From the NCBI GenBank assembly GCA_037349495.1, contig CP140200.1, forward strand, positions 124,001 to 188,000: a stretch of 64,000 bases of DNA, written 5' to 3'. Positions 1 to 9,791 of this stretch are shown in pieces; position 1 is the stretch's first letter; each line of letters begins with the position of its first letter. A model generated the notes under the pieces. The model made no database searches, was not told the origin of the DNA, and saw only the letters and a program-made list of their open reading frames with translations. This DNA comes from Lotmaria passim (lineage: Eukaryota > Euglenozoa > Kinetoplastea > Trypanosomatida > Trypanosomatidae). The position numbers and the translations under genes are program-made.

Positions 1-862
1 TCTTCTCACTCGTAGTTCCATTCATCATCATTGACTGCAGCTGCGCCGGGTCGGGATACGGGAAAGGGAAGGGCGGTGGGGGCAGCGGGCCCTGTGGCGT
101 CATGACATACGGTAGCTGCGGCAGATTGCGGTACATCTGCATCATCCGATTAAAGTCGATGCTCGGCTGTTGCTGATAACTGGTGGCACTGACGTTCAAC
201 GGGCCATTAATCGGCATGGGGTAGCGCATATTTTGCTGCTGCTGCTGCTGCGATAGCAGTGGCAGTGTCGGTGGTGGTGGTGGCTGCGATGGTGAAAGGT
301 TGGCCGGGGTCAGTGTGTCGGTGCTCATCCGCACCTGACTATCCCGCCGCGTCAGTGGGGCAGCATTCGCCGCCGTGCCGACGTTTGTGTTGTGTATCGG
401 CGAGACGCCGTCGTAGTGGCCGTTCATGACGGGGCTGCAGATGTTGGCGCTGGCGCCGCCATAAAAACTCGGTGCGCGCCCGTGGCTCCCGGGCTGACTG
501 CTGTTACAGGGAGCATTATTGCTGCCGTTGTGGGTGGTCGCGTTGCCGGACGGCAGACCGCCATGCGAAGTGAGCAGTGGCTCCAGCTGTTGCTGCGGTT
601 CTCCGCTGGGGAAGTGGAAGCCTTTGTACGCGGCTGGCTGATTGTCCTCGGCGGACCGGGAGGAACGGTGGAAGGAACTTCCAGACTTGGAGAGGCTGTG
701 GTGCAATTTCCTCATGCTCGGTTCCCGGCTCATAAGCTGCCCCTGGCCATCGCTGTCATCGCTGCCATTGCGGCTACGACCACCGTTTTTACTGCGGTAC
801 TGACTCGGCCTGCGCCGCAGCTCCTCCGTTTTTTCTGGCTTGACAGACTTGCGACGGCCCAT
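1..862 (-). CDS. Disordered Gln/Pro/Ser-rich protein, 3' end outside the window
   Basis: Function not recognised. The frame is open from the ATG at 862 to base 1, giving 287 residues with the C-terminus missing. The start begins MGRRKSVKPEK and has a polypyrimidine tract plus first AG only six bases upstream, which fixes it well. The head is basic and serine-rich (residues 1-70), with basophilic kinase-type sites such as R-R-R-P-S, S-R-E-P-S-M-R-K (46-52) and T-R-R-D-S (171-175). One A-P-S-F-Y-G-G motif lies at about 130-136. Polyproline (193-198), polyglutamine (205-210) and a Pro/Phe-rich segment (259-272) follow. No folded domain, signal peptide or membrane segment is visible. The S-F-Y-G motif and the P-S-M-R-K block are shared with neighbouring short proteins, so it probably belongs to the same set. 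The protein is likely intrinsically disordered. Confidence 0.85.
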   Translation of the reverse strand, partial: MGRRKSVKPEKTEELRRRPSQYRSKNGGRSRNGSDDSDGQGQLMSREPSMRKLHHSLSKSGSSFHRSSRSAEDNQPAAYKGFHFPSGEPQQQLEPLLTSHGGLPSGNATTHNGSNNAPCNSSQPGSHGRAPSFYGGASANICSPVMNGHYDGVSPIHNTNVGTAANAAPLTRRDSQVRMSTDTLTPANLSPSQPPPPPTLPLLSQQQQQQNMRYPMPINGPLNVSATSYQQQPSIDFNRMMQMYRNLPQLPYVMTPQGPLPPPPFPFPYPDPAQLQSMMMNGTTSEK

Positions 863-895
863 CCCCAGCTGCAAAGCGGGAAAAAAAAAAGAGAG
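863..895 (-). promoter_or_regulatory. Candidate spliced-leader acceptor six bases before the ATG
   Basis: On the minus strand a CTCTC-T10-CCC tract (895-878) is followed by CGCTTTGCAG, and the first AG after the tract is at 870-869. Only six bases separate it from the ATG. Polypyrimidine tract plus first AG is the usual trypanosomatid trans-splicing signal. Use as an acceptor is inferred. Confidence 0.55.
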
Positions 896-3824
896 TGATG
901 CTACAGGTTAGGAAGTGTAACGGGAAAGGCGAGATAGCACAAGATAAAAAAAAAAAAAAGAGCGAACTCTCTCTCTCGCCCTGCTAGCTTAGCAAACAAG
1001 TTCTTCTTTCCCGTCCCTTTTTGAACTCTCTTTTGTTTTTAGGGTATGGGTAGGAGTTGTACTCCAGGAGTCAACAACTAAAGTGGCACATACGGTTCCA
1101 ATAAGAGAAAAGAGGACAAGATAAATAGCAGAGAAGGAAGACTGAAAGACGAGCCTTGTATGTGGGTGTGCCGCACTGCATTCACTCTTCCGCGCAAGCA
1201 AAGTAGCTCACAAAAGAGAGGTCTTCGAGCAAAAAAAAAAAAAAACTATCATCAGCGTGTGTGTTTTTCTCTCTTCTTTTTTCCCCGCTGTTACTCGGCT
1301 CAACGTACTACTGAACTTATCAAGCAGCAACCCGCAGAAGTCGAGAAAGAAAAAAAGAGCATTTTTTTTCTTCCGCCACAGTACACTTCACGGTTAAACA
1401 AGTTCCAGCAAATCAACAAGACAGACATGTCCGCATTCCCGGATTTTTTTTCCCCTCCTTCTTCTTTCTTGTTGTTTACACGCGTTATTCATCTATTTTT
1501 GTTTTTCTTTTTAAATGTGTGTGATAACGTTTCAGGAGTCGATGCTTCCAAAATGAAGACTCAACATAAGCGGGAAATAATGGAAGAGAATGAAAATGAG
1601 AGGTGGTGATGACACCATTAAAAACGATGAGACGCGCTTGTATTTTTTCTTCTTTTTTTTTCGTGTGTGCGTGTGTTTGTTTGAGGGAGGGATGGCTGAA
1701 TCTTAAGAAGAGCTCGGCAAAACAGCGAAAGCTGCCCTGCTCTTGCTGGTTGTTAACGTATTACTCTGCTATGCGTTTGGCGTTATCGAAGAAACAGCTA
1801 GCCAATGTCGCTGTCGTGCGATGTAGGACTACTCATGGCATCGGCAAACAGATCAAGGGTGGAGCCATGTTTTCGGGAGGCCTAGAGCTCGTTCATTATC
1901 CGCAATACCCTATAAAGAGCCAACACGCGTCCGCGCGAAGTGCTTACTCTTATAAAAAGCTGTAAGCACGCCCGCGGTAGGCAGGACAACTCATGCATTT
2001 GTAAAAAAAAAAAAGAAAAACGGCTCGCTGCTTCCCAGGAGGGCTTCTCTTGCTTCCTGCGTGTTGCCTTTGCGCCTGCAGAGGCCAACAGACACACAAA
2101 CAGAGAAGCAGATTACCATATGTTCACGCACGTGCACCGAATACTTCCATAGCTCCGTAACAGGATATATGCATGTATTTATGTATCTACATATATATAT
2201 ATATATATATCGGCTTTTAAACCAGAGAAAGGTAATACAAATGACAAAAAAAAAAAAAAGAGGGAACACAAGGAAACTATGATCAACACGAAAAAGAGCA
2301 AAAAAAAAAAAAAAGAGAAAGCGAAGCTTAGGAAGAAACAAGGAAAAAAAAATAAAGAATAGAAAGAAAATGCGCGCAGCAACAACCGTTGTAGTTCACC
2401 CTGGTCAGTCAGAACGTCTTAGCAAAGGCGAAGAAGCGACAGCTGCCAGAACGAGAAGAAAAAAAAAAAAAGCTGGAGAACGTACAAACGTGTGACAGTA
2501 GCAACACTCACAAGGGGCACAGAAAGAAAAAGAGAGAGAATGCTCTATTTCCAAAAAAAAAAAAAGCTAGGGCACCAGTGAGATATTGTAAAAGAAAAGA
2601 AAAAGCAGAACCGAGATGATACAGCAAAAGAGAGAGAAAGCAAGTCTCGTGGCTCATATTCGTATAAAACGAGCAAGAAAATGCCATGAGCAAATAAGCA
2701 CAGCAAAAAAAAAAAAAAAAAACTGAATGGTAGAGTAAAAGCGTAGATGATGCGGCAGGAGTACAATGAATCTATTCTTTTTTTCTTTTTTTCTTTTTTT
2801 TTTACGTTACTGCTGTTATAAAACTACTCCCAGTACGGGACGATGAAATGGTCTTTGCGCTCTGCTGTTGGATCGTACCGCCAGCGCACCAGAAAAAGAA
2901 AAACAGCAGTAAAGGGAAAAAGAGTGAAGGGGTGTATATTTGCATATATAGCAGCAAGAACACCATGAGTACGATCAAGCACACAAACAAGACCATAAAT
3001 CAAAGATAAAAAAAAAAAAGATGGCGTTGCATGCGATCATTTAATAAACGGTTTCCAGAATTGTTTTTCTTCTCATATAGCACAAGGACATCAAAAAAAA
3101 AAAAAAAACAATAATTATAATAATAATAGCATCTGAGTATGGACAACAAGAAACAAAGCAACCCAGTTTTATTAACTATTCGCCACATATGAGAAAAGCA
3201 AACCGAGGCTTGCACATCCAGAAAAAGGATAGCCTTAAGACATTCGTAAAAAAAAAAAAAAGAAAACTGCTTGGAGGAGAGCAAGGGAAGAAAAAAAAAA
3301 TATGCTCTTCCGCACTTTCTTTCGTTGGTTAACACACCACTGAATCACATAGGAATATGCAAAACCTAACACGCACACACATAGCAGCTTTACCTGTGCA
3401 CGTTGATCGGTCTAGCAAGCGTCAACAGAAAAAAAAAATGACTTCCCACTTTAAATAAAAAAAAAAAACACGATTGGCATCTTAACACGAAGTCATCACT
3501 CATGTATTTCTCGCATCCAACTCAAAACAAAGGAATAACCGGAGAAGATGGCTTTCGCGTACACTCATCACGGTTTGGTGTTACGCGCACTCGAAACAAA
3601 AAAAAAAAGAAAATTAAGGAAAAGGGGAAAAAATGATAAAGCACGCTTGGATGGAAGAACACCAAACAATAGATATACATACGTGCAAATGAATAAACGA
3701 TGCAAAACACACAGCCGTCAACATAACGCAGTCAACAGCAGCAACAAAACAGAAAGCAGCAGTGCGCAACAACGCGTCATGCTTGAAGATCTTTAGCGCT
3801 ATTTACAAAACGCATTGTTCTTTC
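896..3824. other. Intergenic region, A-rich, no supported gene
   Basis: About 2.9 kb with many A9-A16 runs on the + strand and an (AT)10 microsatellite at 2191-2210. Open frames here are low-complexity Lys, Phe or Leu strings made by homopolymers. The region should contain the 3' UTR of the gene starting at 4928 and the 5' processing signals of the gene starting at 862. No RNA gene seen. Confidence 0.7.
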
Positions 3825-4928
3825 TCATTGGTAGTAAAACCCATTCGTCATCGAACGCGACTGCATCATGATGGGACTGCCATTGTTATAACCTGTGTAG
3901 CCCATCGCTCCGTAGATGCCGTACAGCGGCTGAGGATAGGCCTGCGGGTTACTCAGCGGCAGCGGATATTGCTCACCGGCGTTTTCGCCGCCCATCCTGT
4001 ACGGCATGTAGTTCTGCTGCGGACCATACTCGTTCACGGCCGCGTTCCAAGGGTATGTGAAGCCAAAGCTGTACGGCCCAGCTAGGTTGTTGGTTGTGAT
4101 CATCATCGACTGTTGTTGTTGCTGCTGTGGTTGTTCTGGTTCTTGCATGGGTGACGCAGAAAAGCCTCTCCCGATGTCTGGCGCTTGTTGACAATTGAGA
4201 CGACGGGAACCGACTCGCTTAGGCGTCTGTGCGCCGGTGCGCTGCGAAGCCTCGTCCTTCAGTGGCGGCACGCCGGAGAAGCTCACCTTTCGACGTAAAA
4301 TACGGCCAGAAGAGGTGGCGCGACATAGCTGCCCTTCCTCGTCTTCCAACTCCCCCTCGGATGGCCCGTCTAACGATGCCGTCGATGCCACGTTCGCGTC
4401 GCCCTGCCCATATCCGTAGTAGTTCAAAAACTCGGTGTTTTGCGTGTCTGAAGTCACGGGTATACCGCTGCCACTATCCGGCTGCGCCAAGCCAGAATTG
4501 GCGAAGCCTCCGTAAAAACTACTCATGTTACCGTAGAAGGAGTTCTGCTCACCCTGGCTGCTGCCGCCGTAGAAGCCATTGTACAGGCTGCCAAACCCGC
4601 TACTCCCGCCGCTCATCGTGCGATTCAACAACATCTGCTGCGACAGCGGCCGGAAGTTTCGCAGGTGAAGCAACGGCTGCGTTGGCTGCATGTACTGCGA
4701 CTGTGGCGTCCCTGCCGCTGTTTGCGAGTAGTCGGCGGTGTACGACAACAGCGGCGGCATCTGCACCGACTGCGAAAAAGCGAAGACGTCGTTGATGCCG
4801 TCGCTGGCGGATTGCTTCCGCTGCAGCGGTAGCGACGAAAATGAGGTGCGGCGAGTGCCGCCGCGCAGGAAGGAGAAGGATCGGCTACTTCCACTGCCAC
4901 CGCTGTAGGTCCTGCCTAGATCATTCAT
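3825..4928 (-). CDS. Short SFYG-motif phosphoprotein-like protein (paralogue of 6988-8286)
   Basis: Function not recognised; 367 residues from the ATG at 4928 (MNDLGRTYSGG). A longer frame to 5024 exists, but its extra 32 residues translate the polypyrimidine tract and give a false hydrophobic segment, so the internal ATG is chosen. An AG sits directly before this ATG. The head is basic and Ser/Phe-rich with R-R-T-S-F and Q-R-K-Q-S sites (26-40). Residues 105-145 hold N-G-F-Y-G-G, N-S-F-Y-G-N and S-S-F-Y-G-G. An acidic patch (190-199) precedes a block at about 205-245: S-S-G-R-I-L-R-R-K-V-S-F-S-G-V-P, then T-P-K-R-V-G-S-R-R-L. The same block occurs in the protein encoded at 6988-8286, so the two are paralogues. 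The tail has polyglutamine (268-273) and Tyr/Gly/Pro-rich sequence. It is probably disordered, with R-x-x-S sites suited to basophilic kinases or 14-3-3 binding (inference). Confidence 0.9.
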   Translation of the reverse strand: MNDLGRTYSGGSGSSRSFSFLRGGTRRTSFSSLPLQRKQSASDGINDVFAFSQSVQMPPLLSYTADYSQTAAGTPQSQYMQPTQPLLHLRNFRPLSQQMLLNRTMSGGSSGFGSLYNGFYGGSSQGEQNSFYGNMSSFYGGFANSGLAQPDSGSGIPVTSDTQNTEFLNYYGYGQGDANVASTASLDGPSEGELEDEEGQLCRATSSGRILRRKVSFSGVPPLKDEASQRTGAQTPKRVGSRRLNCQQAPDIGRGFSASPMQEPEQPQQQQQQSMMITTNNLAGPYSFGFTYPWNAAVNEYGPQQNYMPYRMGGENAGEQYPLPLSNPQAYPQPLYGIYGAMGYTGYNNGSPIMMQSRSMTNGFYYQ

Positions 4929-4977
4929 CTGCAAAATTAGAACAACAACAGCAATAATTAAAAAAAAAAAAGAAGAG
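4929..4977 (-). promoter_or_regulatory. Candidate spliced-leader acceptor abutting the start codon
   Basis: On the minus strand a CTCTTC-T12 tract (4977-4960) is followed by a U-rich stretch with no AG until TTTTGCAG, whose AG (4930-4929) is immediately before the ATG at 4928. If used, the mature mRNA would have no gene-encoded 5' UTR beyond the spliced leader. Confidence 0.55.
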
Positions 4978-6987
4978 TTAAATCGTACAGGGGAAGTGGA
5001 ACGCACACACGTACACATACACACACAAAAAAGGAAGATGTGCTATAAATATAAAAGAGGCACTTAGTTCTTCCGATTCTCAGTAACTTCTTTGAAATCC
5101 CCTAAAAGAGCAACAAAAACAAAAAGCAAACCTATTTTTTTTTTTGAAGTGAGTTTAAAAGGAAAAAAAAAAGCTGTGGTATCAAGCTGAAAACGGGACG
5201 ATACAACCACAACAAACAAAGAAGAGCGTGTACAGGTTACAATCCGTTTTGAAGAGTGAACATGCACATACACAGACACACACACATGCAAACATAAAAT
5301 AAAACAAAAAAATGAAGTACTGTGCGTCACTCGACACAAAAAAGAAGAAAAAAAAAATAGAGTTTTACAGGGAAACAGTGCACCGCAGCAATGGTGTCAA
5401 CTGAAGTGCAAAAAAGAAAAAGAAAGTACGCTTTGGAAAACAAAGTAAACAAGAAAAAGCACATATATATATATACATATATATGTGTATATATATGTAT
5501 ATACGTGTGTGTGTAAGAAGTAAGACAAGGAGTAAAGAGATGCAGACCACATTTACCTTTTCTTCCTCGTCAGAGTTTAAATATAAATGCGCGTTTCTTT
5601 CTCCCCTCCCCTCCTCCGAACCATCAATTCGGAAGCAGAGGCGTTTTGGGCGTTATTGTCCCCACTCAGTAGATTCTCGCCGGCATACACCTTTTCCTTC
5701 TTCAAATCTCACGCTATGAACAGCACACGTACGGGGTCAGGAAATACGCGTTAGAAAGCGGAGCAACCAACACTTGAGTACGTGTTGCGGAGAGCCTCTT
5801 TTTTTTTTTTCCATTTAGAGACAATGAATACGTACTAACTCAGCACGCGTCAGAAAGGTAGGGTGAACTAAAAAAAAAAAAAAAGAGAGAGCTTATGAAA
5901 GAAGAAAAAAAAAAAAGGGGGAGAGACTGGTACATATAAACGCAGTCACGTGAAAAACAATACTACCCACCTTCCAGAAAAAAAAAAGAGCGGTCAGGTT
6001 GACAGGAGCTTTCAATGTGGCTCAAAGTGAGAATAAAGAAAAAGCCACAATGCACACTCTTAAATCCACCTCAAAAGAAAAAAGAAAGCCGATTTTGCGG
6101 TCTCAATAGCGTCTTTACGATATAGCAGATATAAAAAAAAAAGAAGAAAAATGAAACCATAATATGAAAGCGACGGGCGACGCTCTTCTTTTTGCTGAAG
6201 AACTGTGAGGTACAAACATCAGCGCTGGTCGCAAAAAGAACAGAAGGGAGCATGAATTAAAAAAGCCCAGGAAAAAAAAAAAGGAAAAGAAATAAACAAA
6301 AGCCAAACGGCATTTAAAAAAAAAAAAAAAACAGAAGAGCTCATATTTAAAAAAAAAGACTAGGCAACATCTGCTCTCCGACGCAGCACACGCAATAGAG
6401 AAACAACAGAAACAAAAACAGACTGAAATGCAAGCACATCGCCGCAGCTACACCAAACACGCTAGAAAACAAAAACAAACAAGAGACTTGTCTTGCGAAG
6501 AAAACAGAACAACAACAAACAATACAGTAAAAAAAAAAGAACATAATAATGGCAATAACAATGACCAATTAGAAAGGTCAGACTCACACAATGCACATTG
6601 ACGAGTGCTTGTTGGATAAATGGAAGAAGCAGAAGAGGAAAGAAAAACGTCAGCTTGGGGTACTCACCAGAGTTTAAAAAAAAAATGCACATAAATAACA
6701 AAGATGAGATCCAAACAAACAAAAAAAAAAAAAAAGCAAGATGCTGGGGTTCATAACATCAATACGGCATAAGAAACTATGGCTTATATTTCTTTTTTGG
6801 TATTCACGTGGGGAAGGGAAAAAAAAAGACTCAAAACAAGATGACACGCACAGACGTTTCTTTTTTAAAACCAAAATGCAATGTAAGCATCACGCATCAA
6901 AACAATTAAAAAAGGATCATTACGGTGAGACGGATTGCACACAGGCAATTGGTGGCCAAAATGCGCTGCCTCAAGAGGGGGCGGCAA
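4978..6987. other. Intergenic region, A-rich, no supported gene
   Basis: About 2.0 kb of A-rich DNA on the + strand. A compound TA/TG microsatellite lies at 5463-5514 and a CA-rich stretch near 5263-5286. The usual A10-A15 tracts are present. No RNA gene or convincing coding frame seen. Confidence 0.7.
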
Positions 6988-8286
6988 TCAATGGTAATTC
7001 GGCGTACCTTGAGACGGGTAGAGAACCACGTTGGCGTTGTACAAGCCATATGGCACATTGCGATAGGGATTAAAGGTCGTCGGATAGACAAGGCGTGGAT
7101 ACGGCACCACCCCGTAGCTCTGTATGCACGGCGCAAGCCCACTCGGCGGCCGGCTTAGGTGAAAACGGAAACCCATACTATTCTGCCGGCTGAATGAGCC
7201 GAGGCTGCCGCGAGTGCTTGAACCAAGCCTTTCGAGTGAGGGCAGCAGCGGCAACGGCATTGTCCCTGCATTCGTCTTTTCGGACTCGTCTTCCGGCTGA
7301 CGCACGTCCTCGTGTGGCTGCTGCTGTGGTGGCAGCTCTGCAAGCTGCTCCTTCTGTGAAAGCTTGTCTTCCAACACCTGTGAAGAAGAAAGTTGAGAGT
7401 GTCTTGTCTCCGGCTCCAAGTACGAAAGAGGCTGCTGCTCTGGATAATACGCTGGCTGCTGCTGCTGCTGCTGCTGCTGCAGCGGTTCTACGTACTGCAG
7501 GGGTGGTAGTGAACGACGTTGGATGTACTGGGATGGCAGCTGCTGCTCCTGCATGTACGGCGTTTGTAGCTGTTGAGGCGCGGTGTACTGCGCCGCTTGC
7601 TGCTCCAGGTACGGCGGTGGTTGCTGAAGCAGCGGCTGCTGTGGCGGTGGAAGCTGATTCACGCACTGCTGCTGCGTCTCCAGCATGCGGTCCGTCGCCT
7701 TCTCCAGTTCAGACGACGTCGTGCGCAGTCGACGGGAGCCCCGTCGCTTTGGCGTGTGCGTGGCGTTGCGGGGCTCCATCTCAGGCGGCAGCGACGCCGG
7801 TACACCGGAGAAGCTCACTTTACGCCGTAGCAGACGGCCAGAGGAGTTTCTTCGCTGCAGCGCCAGTGTGTCGTTAGAGCATGTGTCGCCTTCTGTGACG
7901 GGTGGCCGCAACGGGGATGTGCGCACTCGTGCCTTGGGAGTGTCTGTAAACATAATCTCGTGGATGCCGTACGAAGTGTCGGAGATGCTGGAGATGCTGT
8001 TGTCGTCGTCGTCCGTGTCGGCCGCAACGGGACTGGTGGTAGAGCCAAGTCTTGCGTCAGCGGCGGCGGCAGCGTCTTCAAGCGGCGCCACCGTAAGGTC
8101 GTGTGTTGTGTCCTCGAAAAAGCTGTTTGTGCGTAGCAGGTTTCCGTAGAAAGAGTTGTTGTGACTCACGGTGCGACCGTATGGTGCAGGCGAAAACGAG
8201 GTCGGATTTTGCACTCCGTAGAAAGAAGCGCTTTGCGTGGCTCCTTGCAGGCCGTAGCCCCAGCTGAAGCCATTGTAGAAGCTCAT
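6988..8286 (-). CDS. SFYG-motif, Gln-rich phosphoprotein-like protein (paralogue of 3825-4928)
   Basis: Function not recognised; 432 residues, start MSFYNGFSWGYG at 8286. The N-terminal 55 residues carry S-F-Y-N, A-S-F-Y-G-V and N-S-F-Y-G-N motifs. An acidic D-T-D-D-D-D-N stretch (90-96) is followed by Q-R-R-N-S-S-G-R-L-L-R-R-K-V-S-F-S-G-V-P (144-163) and T-P-K-R-R-G-S-R-R-L (178-187), shared almost exactly with the protein from 3825-4928. The middle is Gln/Pro/Tyr-rich, including a run of eight Gln at 270-277 encoded by a CAG repeat. The C-terminal part has S-F-S-R-Q-N-S-M-G-F (364-373), matching the R-Q-N-S-M site of the protein at 9792-10838, and ends in a Tyr/Pro-rich tail. No signal peptide or membrane segment is visible. 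It is likely disordered and phospho-regulated (inference). Confidence 0.92.
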   Translation of the reverse strand: MSFYNGFSWGYGLQGATQSASFYGVQNPTSFSPAPYGRTVSHNNSFYGNLLRTNSFFEDTTHDLTVAPLEDAAAAADARLGSTTSPVAADTDDDDNSISSISDTSYGIHEIMFTDTPKARVRTSPLRPPVTEGDTCSNDTLALQRRNSSGRLLRRKVSFSGVPASLPPEMEPRNATHTPKRRGSRRLRTTSSELEKATDRMLETQQQCVNQLPPPQQPLLQQPPPYLEQQAAQYTAPQQLQTPYMQEQQLPSQYIQRRSLPPLQYVEPLQQQQQQQQPAYYPEQQPLSYLEPETRHSQLSSSQVLEDKLSQKEQLAELPPQQQPHEDVRQPEDESEKTNAGTMPLPLLPSLERLGSSTRGSLGSFSRQNSMGFRFHLSRPPSGLAPCIQSYGVVPYPRLVYPTTFNPYRNVPYGLYNANVVLYPSQGTPNYH

Positions 8287-9791
8287 TGTTTGTTCTCTGC
8301 GGTTATTTGTGGCCGTAGTGTACCTTTGCCCTGTGTACGTGTGCGTTGGAGGACCCTTGTCAGGCGACCGCGCTCAAGTACAGTACACTTTTCTTCTTCT
8401 TGTTCCCTGTACACAAAGCCGACTCACGCACGAAAAGACACACTGAAGATAGAGTTTTACTTTACTTCTTCTGTTTTTCCCCCTTGGTGAATGCGTCTTC
8501 TGGAAACCTAGTTTTATCGCAAGACCAGAAAAAAAAAGGAAAAATAAGTGGAAGAGTTAATTCAAACTCACCACTTACCCCGCAACGAGATGACAGGAGA
8601 TGAAGAAGTGAAGAAAACCGTCGGGCAGATCAGCTCTGCTCTTTTGCCTCGCTGTAGGGAACAAAAAAAAAAAGTACCGATCTATATATATATATATATA
8701 TGTGCTAGGTGGTTCCAATGAGCTTTAGCAACTGCACGTTTCGAAAACAGCAAAGTCAAAAAAAAAAAAAAAAATGCCGCGGGGGCGTTATGACAATCAA
8801 CAACAACAAAAAAGAAATTTCTTCCTGAACACGAAAGTGCAGAACGACAACAAAACTCTTAGCGCCAAAAAAAAAAAAGAAATACAAGACAGAGGTACAG
8901 ACTAATCAAAAGTTAAGGGCATTCTACTTTGCAGTTTTAGAGGACCACCATTCACGGCGACTCGGACAGCTGCTGTGTGCATGAAAAAGCAGAGTTGACC
9001 TACTCACGTTACCCTCTTAGAACCAAGAGAGAGAGAGAGAGCGATGGACGACGACGAAGGGAGATGCACGGCACAGGTGCCCAAAAAAAGGTACACATGC
9101 CTCTTCGTAAAGTCGCGACGAGGTGCAGAAATGTAGTTTACTCGCAGTCGTGTTTGCTTGTTGCGCGAACACAACAACAACATCGCAAGTAGAAAAAAAA
9201 CTCTTCTATTTTCTATCTTCTGTTTTTGTTTGCTTGACTGCCTGAGAAACAATCGAACGAGCACTGCTTATCTATAATACACGTAAGTAAATAAATAAAA
9301 AAGGTGTACGCTTTCCTTTCGAGGGTTTCCTGATCAGTGTGCGAACTGCAGTGGTGGTGGGTTACCGAGGAAAGGAAGCGGAGCTTCAACTCCACAGACT
9401 AAAGCTCAACGGAGGCAAACTATGTGGACATGTTATGGAGAAAGTTGGAGTCACAAACATATTCCAAATGTAATGGGTATTCAAAAACAAAAAATGGAGG
9501 AACAGGGAAGGAGACAGCTAATTATACATTGGATTCAATAGTAATGACAAAGAAAAAAAAAAAGAAAAGCAACGAGGAAACCAAAAAAAAAAAACAAAAG
9601 TTACTTGAGAACGCTACCATCTACAAAGGCGCAGCGTACGAGAGTGTATAAAAAGAAGAAAAAACAGCCTCTTTTTCTTTTCAAAGAAGAGAGTTGGCAG
9701 CTGTGTCAGCACAGCGTTCATCCGTATCTGTCGCACTGCCGCTTCGCACGTTTCATCGACAAGTTGCTTTCTTTTTTCCCTTTTTTTTTTT
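8287..9791. other. Intergenic region, A-rich, no supported gene
   Basis: About 1.5 kb. A TA microsatellite lies at 8683-8701, an A15-type run around 8758-8774 and a GA repeat near 9025-9041. The minus strand has several pyrimidine tracts that could serve trans-splicing of the gene starting at 8286. No RNA gene or convincing coding frame seen. Confidence 0.7.

Noticed and set aside
4929-5024. Hydrophobic N-terminal segment resembling a signal anchor on the gene at 3825-4928
   Set aside because: It is the translation of the polypyrimidine tract and lies upstream of the best acceptor AG.
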